Positions 1-5,468 are shown, numbered from the stretch's first letter. The stretch: 7,017 bases of DNA from Treponema sp. (GCA_031266095.1 JAISBR010000025.1:1-7017), one strand, 5' to 3'. Notes: generated from the letters alone by a model not told the origin. Made by a program: numbers and translations.

Positions 1-149
1 TTGCAGTATTGCTCAATACTATAAGTCGCCGTGATGAGGCAATAACGGCTTAACGTATCGTCCCGGTCATCAAGGCCCAAAACGGCCTTAAAATCCTCAA
101 GGGGGATAAGTGAATGTAAGGGGGCCTGTACCCCGGTTTCGTTGCTCAT
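1..149 (-). CDS. N-terminal part of a gene leaving the left edge; possible phage head-tail connector-like protein
   Basis: An open frame starts with ATG at 149 (reading leftwards) and stays open for 49 codons to the window edge. It begins MSNETGVQAPLHSLIPLEDF and continues with an acidic stretch (LGLDDRDDTLSRYC) and an alpha-helical stretch (LITATYSIEQYC). Codon use looks protein-like. The pattern 'xLEDFKAxLGLDDxDDTLxxxxxxATxxIE' resembles the start of gp6-like phage head-tail connector proteins, which begin with a short helix, an acidic 'D-D-D-x-L' turn and a helix ending in A-x-x-x-I-E. This is pattern memory, not an alignment. No good Shine-Dalgarno lies upstream of the ATG, and the upstream DNA is non-coding, so the gene would be the first of a leftward unit or a remnant. 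Its function remains uncertain. Confidence 0.5.
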   Translation of the reverse strand, partial: MSNETGVQAPLHSLIPLEDFKAVLGLDDRDDTLSRYCLITATYSIEQYC

Positions 150-326
150 GGATACAAGATAGGCCCGGCAAAACCGTTTTTATATACGAGAAACGTGCAA
201 TTTTAGGCTGATATATCATTTTTCCCCCTTGTTCAACTCCAAAAATTTGATACATTCAAGACAAGAAGTTACAGAGCGGTAAATGAAACATATCCTCAAT
301 CATTCAAAATCACGGTCATACCGATC

Positions 327-355
327 TTTCAATTTGAGGGTTTTAGATATATACT
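327..355 (+). promoter_or_regulatory. Weak candidate sigma-70 promoter for the 397 flavodoxin gene
   Basis: A -10-like TATACT lies at 350-355 (5 of 6 to TATAAT). The hexamer 17 bp upstream, TTTCAA at 327-332, matches TTGACA at only 3 positions. Transcription would start near 362, giving a leader of about 35 nt that includes the strong AGGAGG. The weak -35 box would suit an activator-dependent promoter, but the AT-rich surroundings make chance matches likely. Confidence 0.3.
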
Positions 356-383
356 AATTTTTTATAGCATGACCAAAATTGAC

Positions 384-389
384 AGGAGG
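384..389 (+). promoter_or_regulatory. Shine-Dalgarno AGGAGG deciding the 397 start
   Basis: AGGAGG sits 7 nt before ATG 397. An in-frame TTG at 379 lies upstream of and partly within this site, so it is not the real start. Confidence 0.85.
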
Positions 390-396
390 AAAAATC

Positions 397-879
397 ATGA
401 GCAAGAAATTAGTTGCGTATTTTTCAGCAAGTGGAGTAACCGCCGCTCTTGCTAAAACACTGGCCGAGGCGGCAGGATCTGACCTCTATGAGATTAAGCC
501 GGAAGTGCCATATACCAAGTCTGATTTAGACTGGACAGATAAAAAATCCCGTAGCACCATAGAGATGCAAGACTCGTCATTCCGTCCGGCGGTTACCGAT
601 AAAGATGCCAATATCGCGAACTATGATGTTGTTTTTGTAGGCTTTCCAATTTGGTGGTATGTTGCGCCAACCATAATCAACACGTTCCTGGAGAGTTATG
701 ATTTTTCCGGAAAGACTATTGTACCCTTTGCGACTTCCGGCAGCAGTGGACTTGGCAAAACGATAGAAAAGCTAAAGCCTTCTGTTTCCGGTACAGCGAT
801 ATTGAAAGAAGGCAAGCTGCTCAATGGCAGTCCATCTAGGGATACGTTGGCTAAGTGGATAGTGAGCCTAAATCTATAA
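397..879 (+). CDS. Flavodoxin-like protein (Flavodoxin_4 type), cytoplasmic
   Basis: This 160-residue protein is the usual size for a short-chain flavodoxin. It starts with a beta strand and FMN-phosphate loop, [16 protein letters not shown] (residues 4-19). The core motif [10 protein letters not shown] (82-91) and the late strand and loop [20 protein letters not shown] (101-120) follow, matching the flavodoxin-like families in which the W-W pair flanks the flavin. There is no signal peptide, so it should act in the cytoplasm as an FMN-bound one- or two-electron carrier or as a small NAD(P)H:quinone/flavin oxidoreductase. The phosphate loop is S-x-S-G-V-T rather than the common S-x-S-G-N-T. 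The start at 397 is fixed by AGGAGG. It converges on the araC-type gene and is related to the flavodoxin at 2052 (shared GFPIWW and [10 protein letters not shown]). The family is clear, but the physiological partner cannot be told. Confidence 0.88.
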   Translation: MSKKLVAYFSASGVTAALAKTLAEAAGSDLYEIKPEVPYTKSDLDWTDKKSRSTIEMQDSSFRPAVTDKDANIANYDVVFVGFPIWWYVAPTIINTFLESYDFSGKTIVPFATSGSSGLGKTIEKLKPSVSGTAILKEGKLLNGSPSRDTLAKWIVSLNL

Positions 880-975
880 ACTTGAACAGGGCGGCATATC
901 TTCTCCGGCTTTAGCCCGCAGGGTCATAGGATCAAGTGTCTGTCAACATTTTCGGTACGGCTCCCATCTTATCTC
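880..975. other. Short intergenic gap between convergent genes
   Basis: This 96-bp gap holds the 3' ends of the flavodoxin and araC-type genes. Small complementary stretches occur (ACTTGA 880-885 with TCAAGT 932-937; GGC 907-909 with GCC 914-916), but no strong GC hairpin followed by a T run is visible on either strand. A clear intrinsic terminator therefore cannot be claimed. Confidence 0.4.
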
Positions 976-1872
976 CTACAGACCTCCCGTTGTAATTAGG
1001 TTTTGAATATCCCGGTACGGTGGTTCCCCGAACTGCCGCTTGTATTCCCGGTTGAATTGGGTCGGGCTTTCATAGCCTACCTCATAAGCGGCGGTTTCGG
1101 CGCTTTTATGTTCTGTCAGCATGAGCCGTTGCGCCTCATACAGACGTAACCGCTTCTGAAACTGAAGCGGACTCATGCCCGTAATCCGGCTGAAATGACG
1201 GCAAAAAGAAGTCCGCGACATATTAACCTGTCCGGCAAGTTCCGCAAGACTGAATAGTTCCCGGTAATGATTCCGCAGCCAGCCCACCGCCCGGGCAATC
1301 TGGTTATTGGGGCTTCCCTCGGTTCCAAGGAGCCTGAAATCTTCCCCTTCCGGCCCAATCAAAAGGAAATAGTGAATTTCGTGGATAATCATAGGGGCGA
1401 GAACCGGAATCCGCTCCGGCGTATCAAGCAGATGTAAGAGGCGCAGGAAAGCATCCAGCAATTCAACCGTAGCAGCCGCTGTCGTTACCCCCCGGTAAGC
1501 TCTTGCACCGGACAACGGCGAAGGGGGAACTCCCGGCGCAAGCTGGCTCAAAATATAACGGTCAAGGGGAATCGCCAGGGCAAGATAGGGTGTCTCAGGC
1601 GTTGCCACGGCGATCCGGCTCACGCTCGGCAGATCCATCCCTATAGCGAAAAATTGCCCTTCCTCCCAGCGGTATTCCACATCGGCAATAAGCGACCGCT
1701 TATGCCCCTGCACAACCACCCCTATTATCGGGTCGTCAATACTGTCCACCCGTGTATCCGCCTCCCCTCTGGCCAATTTTAGCCCGTCAATGGCGGTAGG
1801 ATACTTCCCAGGCTTCGGCACGAGCTTCAACAGCCTGTCCTTGAGCGCCCATAGTATCGTTTTGTTTTCCAT
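976..1872 (-). CDS. AraC-family transcriptional regulator, AraC_N (YqhC-like) type
   Basis: The protein has 298 residues counted from ATG 1872, usual for this group. Residues about 25-170 form the AraC_N sensor domain, recognisable from TAIDGLKLARGEA (26-38), the beta-strand motif IIGVVVQGHKRSL (49-61), EGQFFAIGMDLP (71-82) and TPETPYLALAIPLD (91-104). The C-terminus carries the AraC double helix-turn-helix: FSLAELAGQVNMSRTSFCRH (207-226, first HTH) and the second around 257-282 (AYEVGYESPTQFNREYKRQFG at 262-282). Family members such as YqhC respond to reactive aldehydes or redox-type signals and often act on adjacent oxidoreductase genes. Here the gene lies between two flavodoxin genes, convergent with one and divergent from the other. 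A TTG at 1908 would add 12 residues, but it coincides with the -35 element of the best promoter, so ATG 1872 is preferred. Its ligand is unknown. Confidence 0.9.
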   Translation of the reverse strand: MENKTILWALKDRLLKLVPKPGKYPTAIDGLKLARGEADTRVDSIDDPIIGVVVQGHKRSLIADVEYRWEEGQFFAIGMDLPSVSRIAVATPETPYLALAIPLDRYILSQLAPGVPPSPLSGARAYRGVTTAAATVELLDAFLRLLHLLDTPERIPVLAPMIIHEIHYFLLIGPEGEDFRLLGTEGSPNNQIARAVGWLRNHYRELFSLAELAGQVNMSRTSFCRHFSRITGMSPLQFQKRLRLYEAQRLMLTEHKSAETAAYEVGYESPTQFNREYKRQFGEPPYRDIQNLITTGGL

Positions 1873-1879
1873 ACCGGAA

Positions 1880-1908
1880 AATATAGCACCTTTGGTACGA
1901 TTAGGCAA
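1880..1908 (-). promoter_or_regulatory. Candidate promoter of the araC-type gene, giving a nearly leaderless mRNA
   Basis: Reading the minus strand, TTGCCT (1908-1903; 4 of 6 to TTGACA) is followed by exactly 17 bp and then TATATT (1885-1880; 5 of 6 to TATAAT). The start of transcription would fall near 1873, immediately before ATG 1872, so the message would be leaderless or almost so. Consistent with this, no Shine-Dalgarno precedes ATG 1872. Confidence 0.5.
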
Positions 1909-1923
1909 GATATTGGTACGATT
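1892..1923. promoter_or_regulatory. Two exact 11-bp direct repeats TTGGTACGATT, probable AraC-family operator
   Basis: TTGGTACGATT occurs at 1892-1902 and again at 1913-1923, a 21-bp period, i.e. two DNA helix turns. Paired direct half-sites on one helix face are typical of AraC-family binding. The first copy fills most of the 17-bp spacer of the regulator's own promoter and the second lies just beyond its -35 box, which predicts autorepression. The same sites lie upstream of the flavodoxin gene at 2052, where bound regulator could activate transcription. Confidence 0.6.
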
Positions 1924-1963
1924 GTGTATAGCGGTTCCCCCGTGTCCCTCGGTATCGTAAAAC

Positions 1964-1969
1964 TATAAG
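1964..1969 (+). promoter_or_regulatory. Possible -10 element (TATAAG) for the 2052 flavodoxin unit
   Basis: TATAAG matches TATAAT at 5 of 6 positions. The expected -35 position (1941-1946, CGTGTC) is poor, as is common at activator-dependent promoters. Transcription would begin near 1976, placing the direct repeats at roughly -84 to -53, a usual range for AraC-type activation. It is a single hexamer, so confidence is low. Confidence 0.3.
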
Positions 1970-1995
1970 TTTGAACACCCGGCAAAGGATTTGCT

Positions 1996-2055
1996 ATGAA
2001 ACGAACAATTATCACCGCTCGGGCCTTTTTGCAAAGTAGGGGTAAAAAGAGATGA
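1996..2055 (+). CDS. Possible 19-residue leader peptide overlapping the flavodoxin start
   Basis: ATG 1996 is preceded by AAAGGA at 1984-1989, a 6-nt spacing. The frame encodes MKRTIITARAFLQSRGKKR and ends in TGA at 2053-2055, overlapping ATG 2052 as ATGA, the classic geometry of translational coupling. The peptide is strongly basic, has no run of regulatory codons and matches no family I know. It may be a coupling leader that delivers ribosomes to the flavodoxin start, or a chance frame. Confidence 0.35.
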   Translation: MKRTIITARAFLQSRGKKR

Positions 2056-2639
2056 AAAAAATTTTGCTTCTGGTACTATCGTTCTTTTCGATGGGGATAC
2101 AGATAAATTTGGACGCTCAAAATCAGTCAGAAACAGGAAGAATTCTTGTGGCGTATTTTTCACAAACCGGCAATACCCGTGGAATAGCACGACAGGTTCA
2201 TCAAAAACTCGGTGGGGACCGCATATCAACTAACGTTGATATTTTTGAAATTGAATGTCTTAGTCCATATCCGGAGAATCATGATGCCCTTTTTGAACAG
2301 GCGCGTACAGAGCAGCAACAGCAGGTACGCCCCACACTTAAAACCCATGTTGCGAATATGGCGCAATACGATATTGTTTTTCTTGGGTTTCCTATCTGGT
2401 GGTCTTCATTACCCATGGCAGTAATATCATTCCTTGAGGAATACGACTTTTCAGGAAAAACAATCCTTCCATTTTGTAGCAGCGGCAGCGGCAGTTCCGG
2501 TCAAAGCCGTTCCGTCATTGTGGAACTGGCTTCCCATTCAACTGTGGCCGAGACCTTTGCCGTGCGTACATCAGGCGGCCCTTCGCTGTCGAATGACATA
2601 TCCGCATGGCTCCGCAGAAATCGTATAGCGGAACGATAA
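2052..2639 (+). CDS. Exported flavodoxin-like protein (Flavodoxin_4 type)
   Basis: This 195-residue protein is about 30 residues longer than its cytoplasmic relative at 397 because of an N-terminal signal peptide: MKK, a hydrophobic core ILLLVLSFFSMGI (4-16) and a probable cleavage after DA (22). There is no lipobox cysteine and no twin-arginine, so Sec export to the periplasm is expected. The mature part has a canonical FMN-phosphate loop (YFSQTGNTRGIA, 35-46), GFPIWWSSLP (112-121) and [20 protein letters not shown] (131-150). An AGGGG at 2038-2042 lies 9 nt before ATG 2052, and a small upstream frame overlaps the start. The gene diverges from the araC-type regulator. Because Sec substrates cross unfolded, FMN would have to bind after export. 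Fold and signal peptide are clear; the redox partner is unknown. Confidence 0.88.
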   Translation: MKKILLLVLSFFSMGIQINLDAQNQSETGRILVAYFSQTGNTRGIARQVHQKLGGDRISTNVDIFEIECLSPYPENHDALFEQARTEQQQQVRPTLKTHVANMAQYDIVFLGFPIWWSSLPMAVISFLEEYDFSGKTILPFCSSGSGSSGQSRSVIVELASHSTVAETFAVRTSGGPSLSNDISAWLRRNRIAER

Positions 2640-2646
2640 CGTCAAT

Positions 2647-2733
2647 ATGAGACAAATACAGGCATTTCTGGAATCCGGTAGCAAAAGAGAGATTTCCAAT
2701 GAATTGAGACTTTCCCAAAACTTCAGCTTTTGA
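2647..2733 (+). pseudogene. Short helix-turn-helix fragment, possible transposase N-terminus remnant
   Basis: A 28-codon frame begins MRQIQAFLESGSKREISNEL and continues RLSQNFSF before TGA. The pattern 'I-x-x-F-L-E-S-G-x-x-x-R-E-I-x-x-E-L-x-L-S' resembles the N-terminal helix-turn-helix of IS21-type (IstA) transposases and related recombinases, where it normally runs on as 'S-R-N/S-T-V'. Here the match breaks off after L-S and the frame stops at once. No Shine-Dalgarno precedes it. It may be debris of an insertion sequence between the flavodoxin and Tat operons, but the stretch is short and chance similarity is possible. Confidence 0.3.
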
Positions 2734-2744
2734 GAATGGCTCAA
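2730..2744. promoter_or_regulatory. Inverted repeat TTGAG-N5-CTCAA upstream of the Tat operon
   Basis: TTGAG (2730-2734) and CTCAA (2740-2744) form a perfect 5-bp stem with a 5-nt loop. A six-T run (2754-2759) follows 9 nt later. It could be a weak terminator for the flavodoxin unit or an operator for the operon starting at 2771. The stem is AT-rich and short. No convincing -35/-10 pair is visible in 2640-2770. Confidence 0.25.
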
Positions 2745-2770
2745 TTATTACAATTTTTTGGAGGTTAAAG

Positions 2771-3691
2771 ATGGACAGACGAGAATTCATAAAAAAATCG
2801 GCCGCTATCGGCTTTGGTGCGGGACTATTCTTTTTGCCCAAGGGCCTTCGAGACAGGGCTATTCTTGCCGCTCAGGATAACAGCTATCCCGACCTTGTGG
2901 CGCTCCGGGGAGGAACGCCGGAAGCGATGTTCGACAGGGGGATGAGGCTCATTGGCGGCATGGGGCGTTTCGTCAAAAACGGCCAGACCGTTGTCATAAA
3001 ACCCAATATGTCCTGGGATCTGGCCCCCGAATACGCATCGAACACCTCCCCCGGCCTGGTAGCGGCGGTGGTTAAACACTGTCGGGACGCGGGTGCCCGA
3101 AGGGTGCTCATCGCGGACCATTCCATTGAGTACTGGGAAAACACCAGCAGAAACAGCGGTGTCCTCGCCGCGGCAACGGCCGCTGGTGCGGTACACGCTC
3201 CGGCAGAAAGGGAAAGTTACTACCATCGGATCAGCTTCAACGGAAGACGGCTGAAGGAAACGATGATACACGAGGCGTTTCTCGAATCTGACGTGATAAT
3301 AAACGTACCCGTACTGAAACATCACGGAGGCGGAGAAATTACCAGTTCAATGAAAAACCTCATGGGCTGCGTCTGGGACCGGTGGACATACCACTCAAAC
3401 GGACTCCAGACCTGCATCGCGGACTTTCTGTACGCCAACAAGAAACCCGCCCTCAACATTGTCGATGCCTACCGGGTTATAACCAGAAACGGCCCCCGGG
3501 GCGGCTCCCTGTCCGACGTTACCCAACTGGGTTCTCTCATTATATCGCCCGACATCGTGGCGGCTGACACGGCGGCGTCCATGCTGGTTGGGCTCAGACA
3601 GGGGGAAGTCGGGCACATACGCCTTGCGGCGGAAGCGGGTTTTGGACAGATGGATCTCTCAAAACTCAATATCGCCCGTATAGCCCTGTAA
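2771..3691 (+). CDS. Tat-exported DUF362-family protein
   Basis: This 306-residue protein opens with a textbook twin-arginine signal: D-R-R-E-F-I-K (2-8), a hydrophobic stretch AAIGFGAGLFFLP (11-23) and a likely cleavage after LAA (34). The rest is a DUF362 domain, seen in VVIKPNMSW (74-82), the region 91-118 (GLVAAVVKHCRDAGARRVLI), DVIINVPVLKHHGGGEITSS (174-193) with MKNLMGC (194-200), NIVDAYRVITRNGPRGG (229-245) and ISPDIVAADTAASMLVGL (258-275). Unlike many family members it has no CxxCxxC ferredoxin motif; its only cysteines are C104, C200 and C215. GGAGG at 2760-2764 fixes the start. Its stop is one base from the next start, so the polyferredoxin is almost surely co-translated. The biochemical role of DUF362 is not established. 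Tat export implies folding in the cytoplasm, perhaps with a cofactor, before transfer to the periplasm. Confidence 0.88.
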   Translation: MDRREFIKKSAAIGFGAGLFFLPKGLRDRAILAAQDNSYPDLVALRGGTPEAMFDRGMRLIGGMGRFVKNGQTVVIKPNMSWDLAPEYASNTSPGLVAAVVKHCRDAGARRVLIADHSIEYWENTSRNSGVLAAATAAGAVHAPAERESYYHRISFNGRRLKETMIHEAFLESDVIINVPVLKHHGGGEITSSMKNLMGCVWDRWTYHSNGLQTCIADFLYANKKPALNIVDAYRVITRNGPRGGSLSDVTQLGSLIISPDIVAADTAASMLVGLRQGEVGHIRLAAEAGFGQMDLSKLNIARIAL

Positions 3692-3692
3692 T

Positions 3693-5204
3693 ATGAAAAA
3701 GTCCCCTCCACTCTTTCGCCGCCTTCCGGCCCTGTTGCGTATAGCCTTGGCGGTACTGGTACTGGGGGTTTTTATCTATGTGTACTTTTCAGGCAGCCTC
3801 AAGTCCAACGGGGTATTGTCCCTTGCTGTAAAGGGGCAGTTTTCCCCGGCTCTCTACGGAAGCGCGGTCACAAGGATCCTGATTATCCTTACGCTTTCCC
3901 TCCTTTTCGGCAGGATCTTCTGCTCCGTGCTTTGTCCGCTGGGAACCTTGCAGGAACTTTTTTGGCGGGCCGGATCTTTTCTGCGGGGGAAGCTTAGGAC
4001 AGGGCAGAAAAGCAGGACCCTGAAGCAGGGGCTGAAGCCAGGAGTTGTCCGCTCTGGCTATGTGGCCGCGCCGGGCATACGTTACCTTGTACCCCTGCTT
4101 ACCGGCGCAGGCTTGGCTCTTTCGTTTTCCCCGCTTATGACGGCATTTGACCCGATCTCGAATTTCGGGCGGGGACTTGGGACATTCCGCACGCTTATTG
4201 GCGGGAGCCCCTCACTTTTCGCCCTTGTTCTTGCTCTTCCCTTTGTCCTGATCCTCGTTGCGGCGTTTTTTCGCGGTCGGGCCTTTTGCGGCTGGTGTCC
4301 GGTCGGCCTGACCTTTGGCCTGCTGTCGCCCGCCGCTCCCTTTGGGATGAAGATTTCCTCCGGCTGTGTCTCTTGTAAAATTTGCGAGAAAAAATGCCCC
4401 GTAGCCTGTATAGATTCACGCTCAAAGCGGATAGACAGCGGACGTTGCGTGATCTGCTTTTCCTGCGCCTCGGCCTGTCCAAGCGGAAATCTGAGCTACG
4501 GTCGGCGGGAAAAAGCGGTGTGGATGGAAGAATCGCGTCGCGTCTTTTTGAAGGGCGCAGGCAGAATATCGCTTTTCTGCGGCGCGGCGTATCTTTTGGG
4601 TCCCGGCTTAAAGCTGTTCTCCGCGCCCGGAACCGGGGACAGCGGGCAGCGTCCGATTCTGCCACCAGGCGCGCTTAACGAGGACCGGTATAGGACGCAT
4701 TGCATCGGCTGTCAAGCCTGCGCCGCAGCCTGTCCCGTGGGAATAATAAGCGCCCGCAGTTCCCCGCGTCCCACGCTGGATTATGTAAGGGTCGGCTGCC
4801 AGTACAACTGTGTCGAGTGCGGAAAGGTTTGTCCCACCGGGGCCATACGTCCCCTCGGTACAGACGAAAAACACCGCACCCGTATCGCCCTGTCGAGCCT
4901 CCATTTTGAACGTTGCGTGGTCAATACGAAAAGAGAGTCCTGCGGGGCCTGCGCGGAAGTTTGTCCCACCAGGGCCATCACGATGATCGCCTACGCCGAA
5001 TCAGGCGTTCCCCGGCTCACGAGGCCCATATTCGATGAACAGTACTGCATAGGCTGCGGTGCGTGTTTTGCCGCCTGCCCTGCCGAACCCCGGGCGTTCA
5101 GCCTCAGCGCCGTGGCTGAGCAGACTCTCATCTCCGGGGCGCGGCCTCCGGAGGAAGGCGGTGGAGGGTTCCTGATAGAGAATACGGACGATTTTCCGTT
5201 TTAA
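3693..5204 (+). CDS. NapH-NapG-like fused membrane polyferredoxin with an internal Tat signal
   Basis: The 503 residues divide into two halves. The N-terminal half is NapH/CcoG-like: membrane segments at about 11-33, 58-78, 131-150 and 174-194, with GRIFCSVLCP (73-82) and GRAFCGWCP (195-203) after the second and fourth. Two 4Fe-4S motifs follow (C225, C228, C231, C235 and C252, C255, C258, C262), predicted cytoplasmic. At 281-287 stands SRRVFLK, a perfect twin-arginine motif, followed by a hydrophobic stretch (292-310). The C-terminal half is NapG/MauM-like with four clusters: C337/340/343/347, C369/373/376/380, C408/417/420/424 and C452/455/458/462. Four membrane spans leave the Tat motif in the cytoplasm, so this half would be placed in the periplasm. 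It likely moves electrons across the membrane, perhaps from quinol. No Shine-Dalgarno is evident; its ATG follows the DUF362 stop by one base, implying coupling. Confidence 0.88.
   Translation: MKKSPPLFRRLPALLRIALAVLVLGVFIYVYFSGSLKSNGVLSLAVKGQFSPALYGSAVTRILIILTLSLLFGRIFCSVLCPLGTLQELFWRAGSFLRGKLRTGQKSRTLKQGLKPGVVRSGYVAAPGIRYLVPLLTGAGLALSFSPLMTAFDPISNFGRGLGTFRTLIGGSPSLFALVLALPFVLILVAAFFRGRAFCGWCPVGLTFGLLSPAAPFGMKISSGCVSCKICEKKCPVACIDSRSKRIDSGRCVICFSCASACPSGNLSYGRREKAVWMEESRRVFLKGAGRISLFCGAAYLLGPGLKLFSAPGTGDSGQRPILPPGALNEDRYRTHCIGCQACAAACPVGIISARSSPRPTLDYVRVGCQYNCVECGKVCPTGAIRPLGTDEKHRTRIALSSLHFERCVVNTKRESCGACAEVCPTRAITMIAYAESGVPRLTRPIFDEQYCIGCGACFAACPAEPRAFSLSAVAEQTLISGARPPEEGGGGFLIENTDDFPF
4827..4978 (+). 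repeat. Near-identical 20-nt pair inside the polyferredoxin gene
   Basis: Positions 4827-4846 and 4959-4978 differ at one base (CCGGGG versus CCAGGG) and encode VCPTGAI and VCPTRAI, the ends of two adjacent ferredoxin motifs. This is best explained as ancestral duplication of Fe-S modules with similar codon choice, not a mobile repeat. Confidence 0.6.
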
Positions 5205-5206
5205 CC

Positions 5207-5244
5207 GGGCCTTCTGGAATCCGGCGGCCCTGCCCGATCAGGGC
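5207..5244 (+). promoter_or_regulatory. Two mutually exclusive hairpins between the polyferredoxin gene and tatA
   Basis: GCCCTG (5227-5232) pairs with CAGGGC (5239-5244) around a 6-nt loop and is followed by AATTTATTTT, a terminator-like but imperfect T-rich tail. Alternatively GGGCC (5207-5211) pairs with GGCCC (5226-5230) over a 14-nt loop and uses some of the same bases, so both cannot form together. It may be a partial terminator or attenuator that sets the level of tatAC relative to the upstream genes, or a processing or stability element. Function is inferred from pairing only. Confidence 0.4.
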
Positions 5245-5256
5245 AATTTATTTTAT

Positions 5257-5261
5257 GGAGG
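5257..5261 (+). promoter_or_regulatory. Shine-Dalgarno GGAGG deciding the tatA start
   Basis: GGAGG lies 5 nt before ATG 5267. An in-frame ATG at 5255 overlaps this site, so it cannot be the efficient start. Confidence 0.8.
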
Positions 5262-5266
5262 TTTTT

Positions 5267-5464
5267 ATGCATCTTGGAGCAGGAGAGATTGCGCTGTTGA
5301 TAATTCTGGCGCTGGTGTTGTTTGGAGCAAAACGGCTGCCCCAGGTGGGCAGGGCTGCGGGAGAAGCCATACGGGAATTCAAGGGCGCGTTTTACGGCAA
5401 GCCGAAAAGTGGCGGAGAGGTAGAGGACAAAGATACGGACGGCGGTGAAGGGACTGGGACTTAA
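5267..5464 (+). CDS. tatA: Twin-arginine translocase subunit TatA
   Basis: This 65-residue protein is short but in the range for TatA. It has a short N-terminus with the polar residue E7, one transmembrane helix (about 8-19), the invariant F19-G20 hinge (LVLFGAKRLP, 16-25) and an amphipathic helix PQVGRAAGEAIREFKGAF (25-42), followed by a charged, flexible tail rich in D, E and G. TatA oligomers form or weaken the membrane patch through which folded Tat substrates cross. GGAGG at 5257-5261 points to ATG 5267. The gene sits 4 nt before tatC and follows two genes with Tat signals. No separate TatB is present, so this subunit may do both jobs as in minimal TatAC systems. Confidence 0.93.
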   Translation: MHLGAGEIALLIILALVLFGAKRLPQVGRAAGEAIREFKGAFYGKPKSGGEVEDKDTDGGEGTGT

Positions 5465-5468
5465 GGAC

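Larger units (their letters stand above)
150..396. other. AT-rich intergenic region between divergent genes
   Basis: This stretch separates the leftward partial gene from the rightward flavodoxin gene. No frame in it looks coding. It holds a perfect 10-bp palindrome, TGATATATCA, at 209-218, and the candidate promoter described separately at 327-355. The AraC-type repeat TTGGTACGATT, present twice near 1900, is not found here in recognisable form. That argues against simple control of the 397 gene by the same operator, though a degenerate site cannot be excluded. Confidence 0.5.

Noticed and set aside
379..396. Upstream TTG start for the first flavodoxin
   Set aside because: The added codons cover the AGGAGG ribosome site, and the family's conserved N-terminus begins right after ATG 397.
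901..920. GGC-TTTA-GCC hairpin as a terminator between the convergent genes
   Set aside because: The 3-bp stem with no following T run is too weak.
1873..1908. TTG 1908 as the start of the araC-type gene
   Set aside because: The added 12 codons cover the best -35/-10 pair and one operator repeat, and no ribosome site precedes TTG 1908.
874..1977. Imperfect direct repeat CTATAARYTTGAACA at 874-888 and 1963-1977 flanking the araC-type gene
   Set aside because: A 13-of-15 match over about 2 kb is expected by chance, and the first copy overlaps a stop codon; it is not enough to call a transposition or recombination scar.
2825..3325. Antisense frame of 166 codons under the DUF362 gene
   Set aside because: No domain is recognisable, and the plus-strand DUF362 motifs fully account for the sequence.
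4195..4665. Long antisense frame (156 codons) within the polyferredoxin gene
   Set aside because: The product is very rich in arginine and serine with no recognisable domain; it is a shadow of the GC-rich gene on the other strand.
5445..5468. GTG 5445 as the tatC start
   Set aside because: It overlaps tatA by 20 nt without a good ribosome site; ATG 5469 fits the usual short N-terminus before EHLEEL better.
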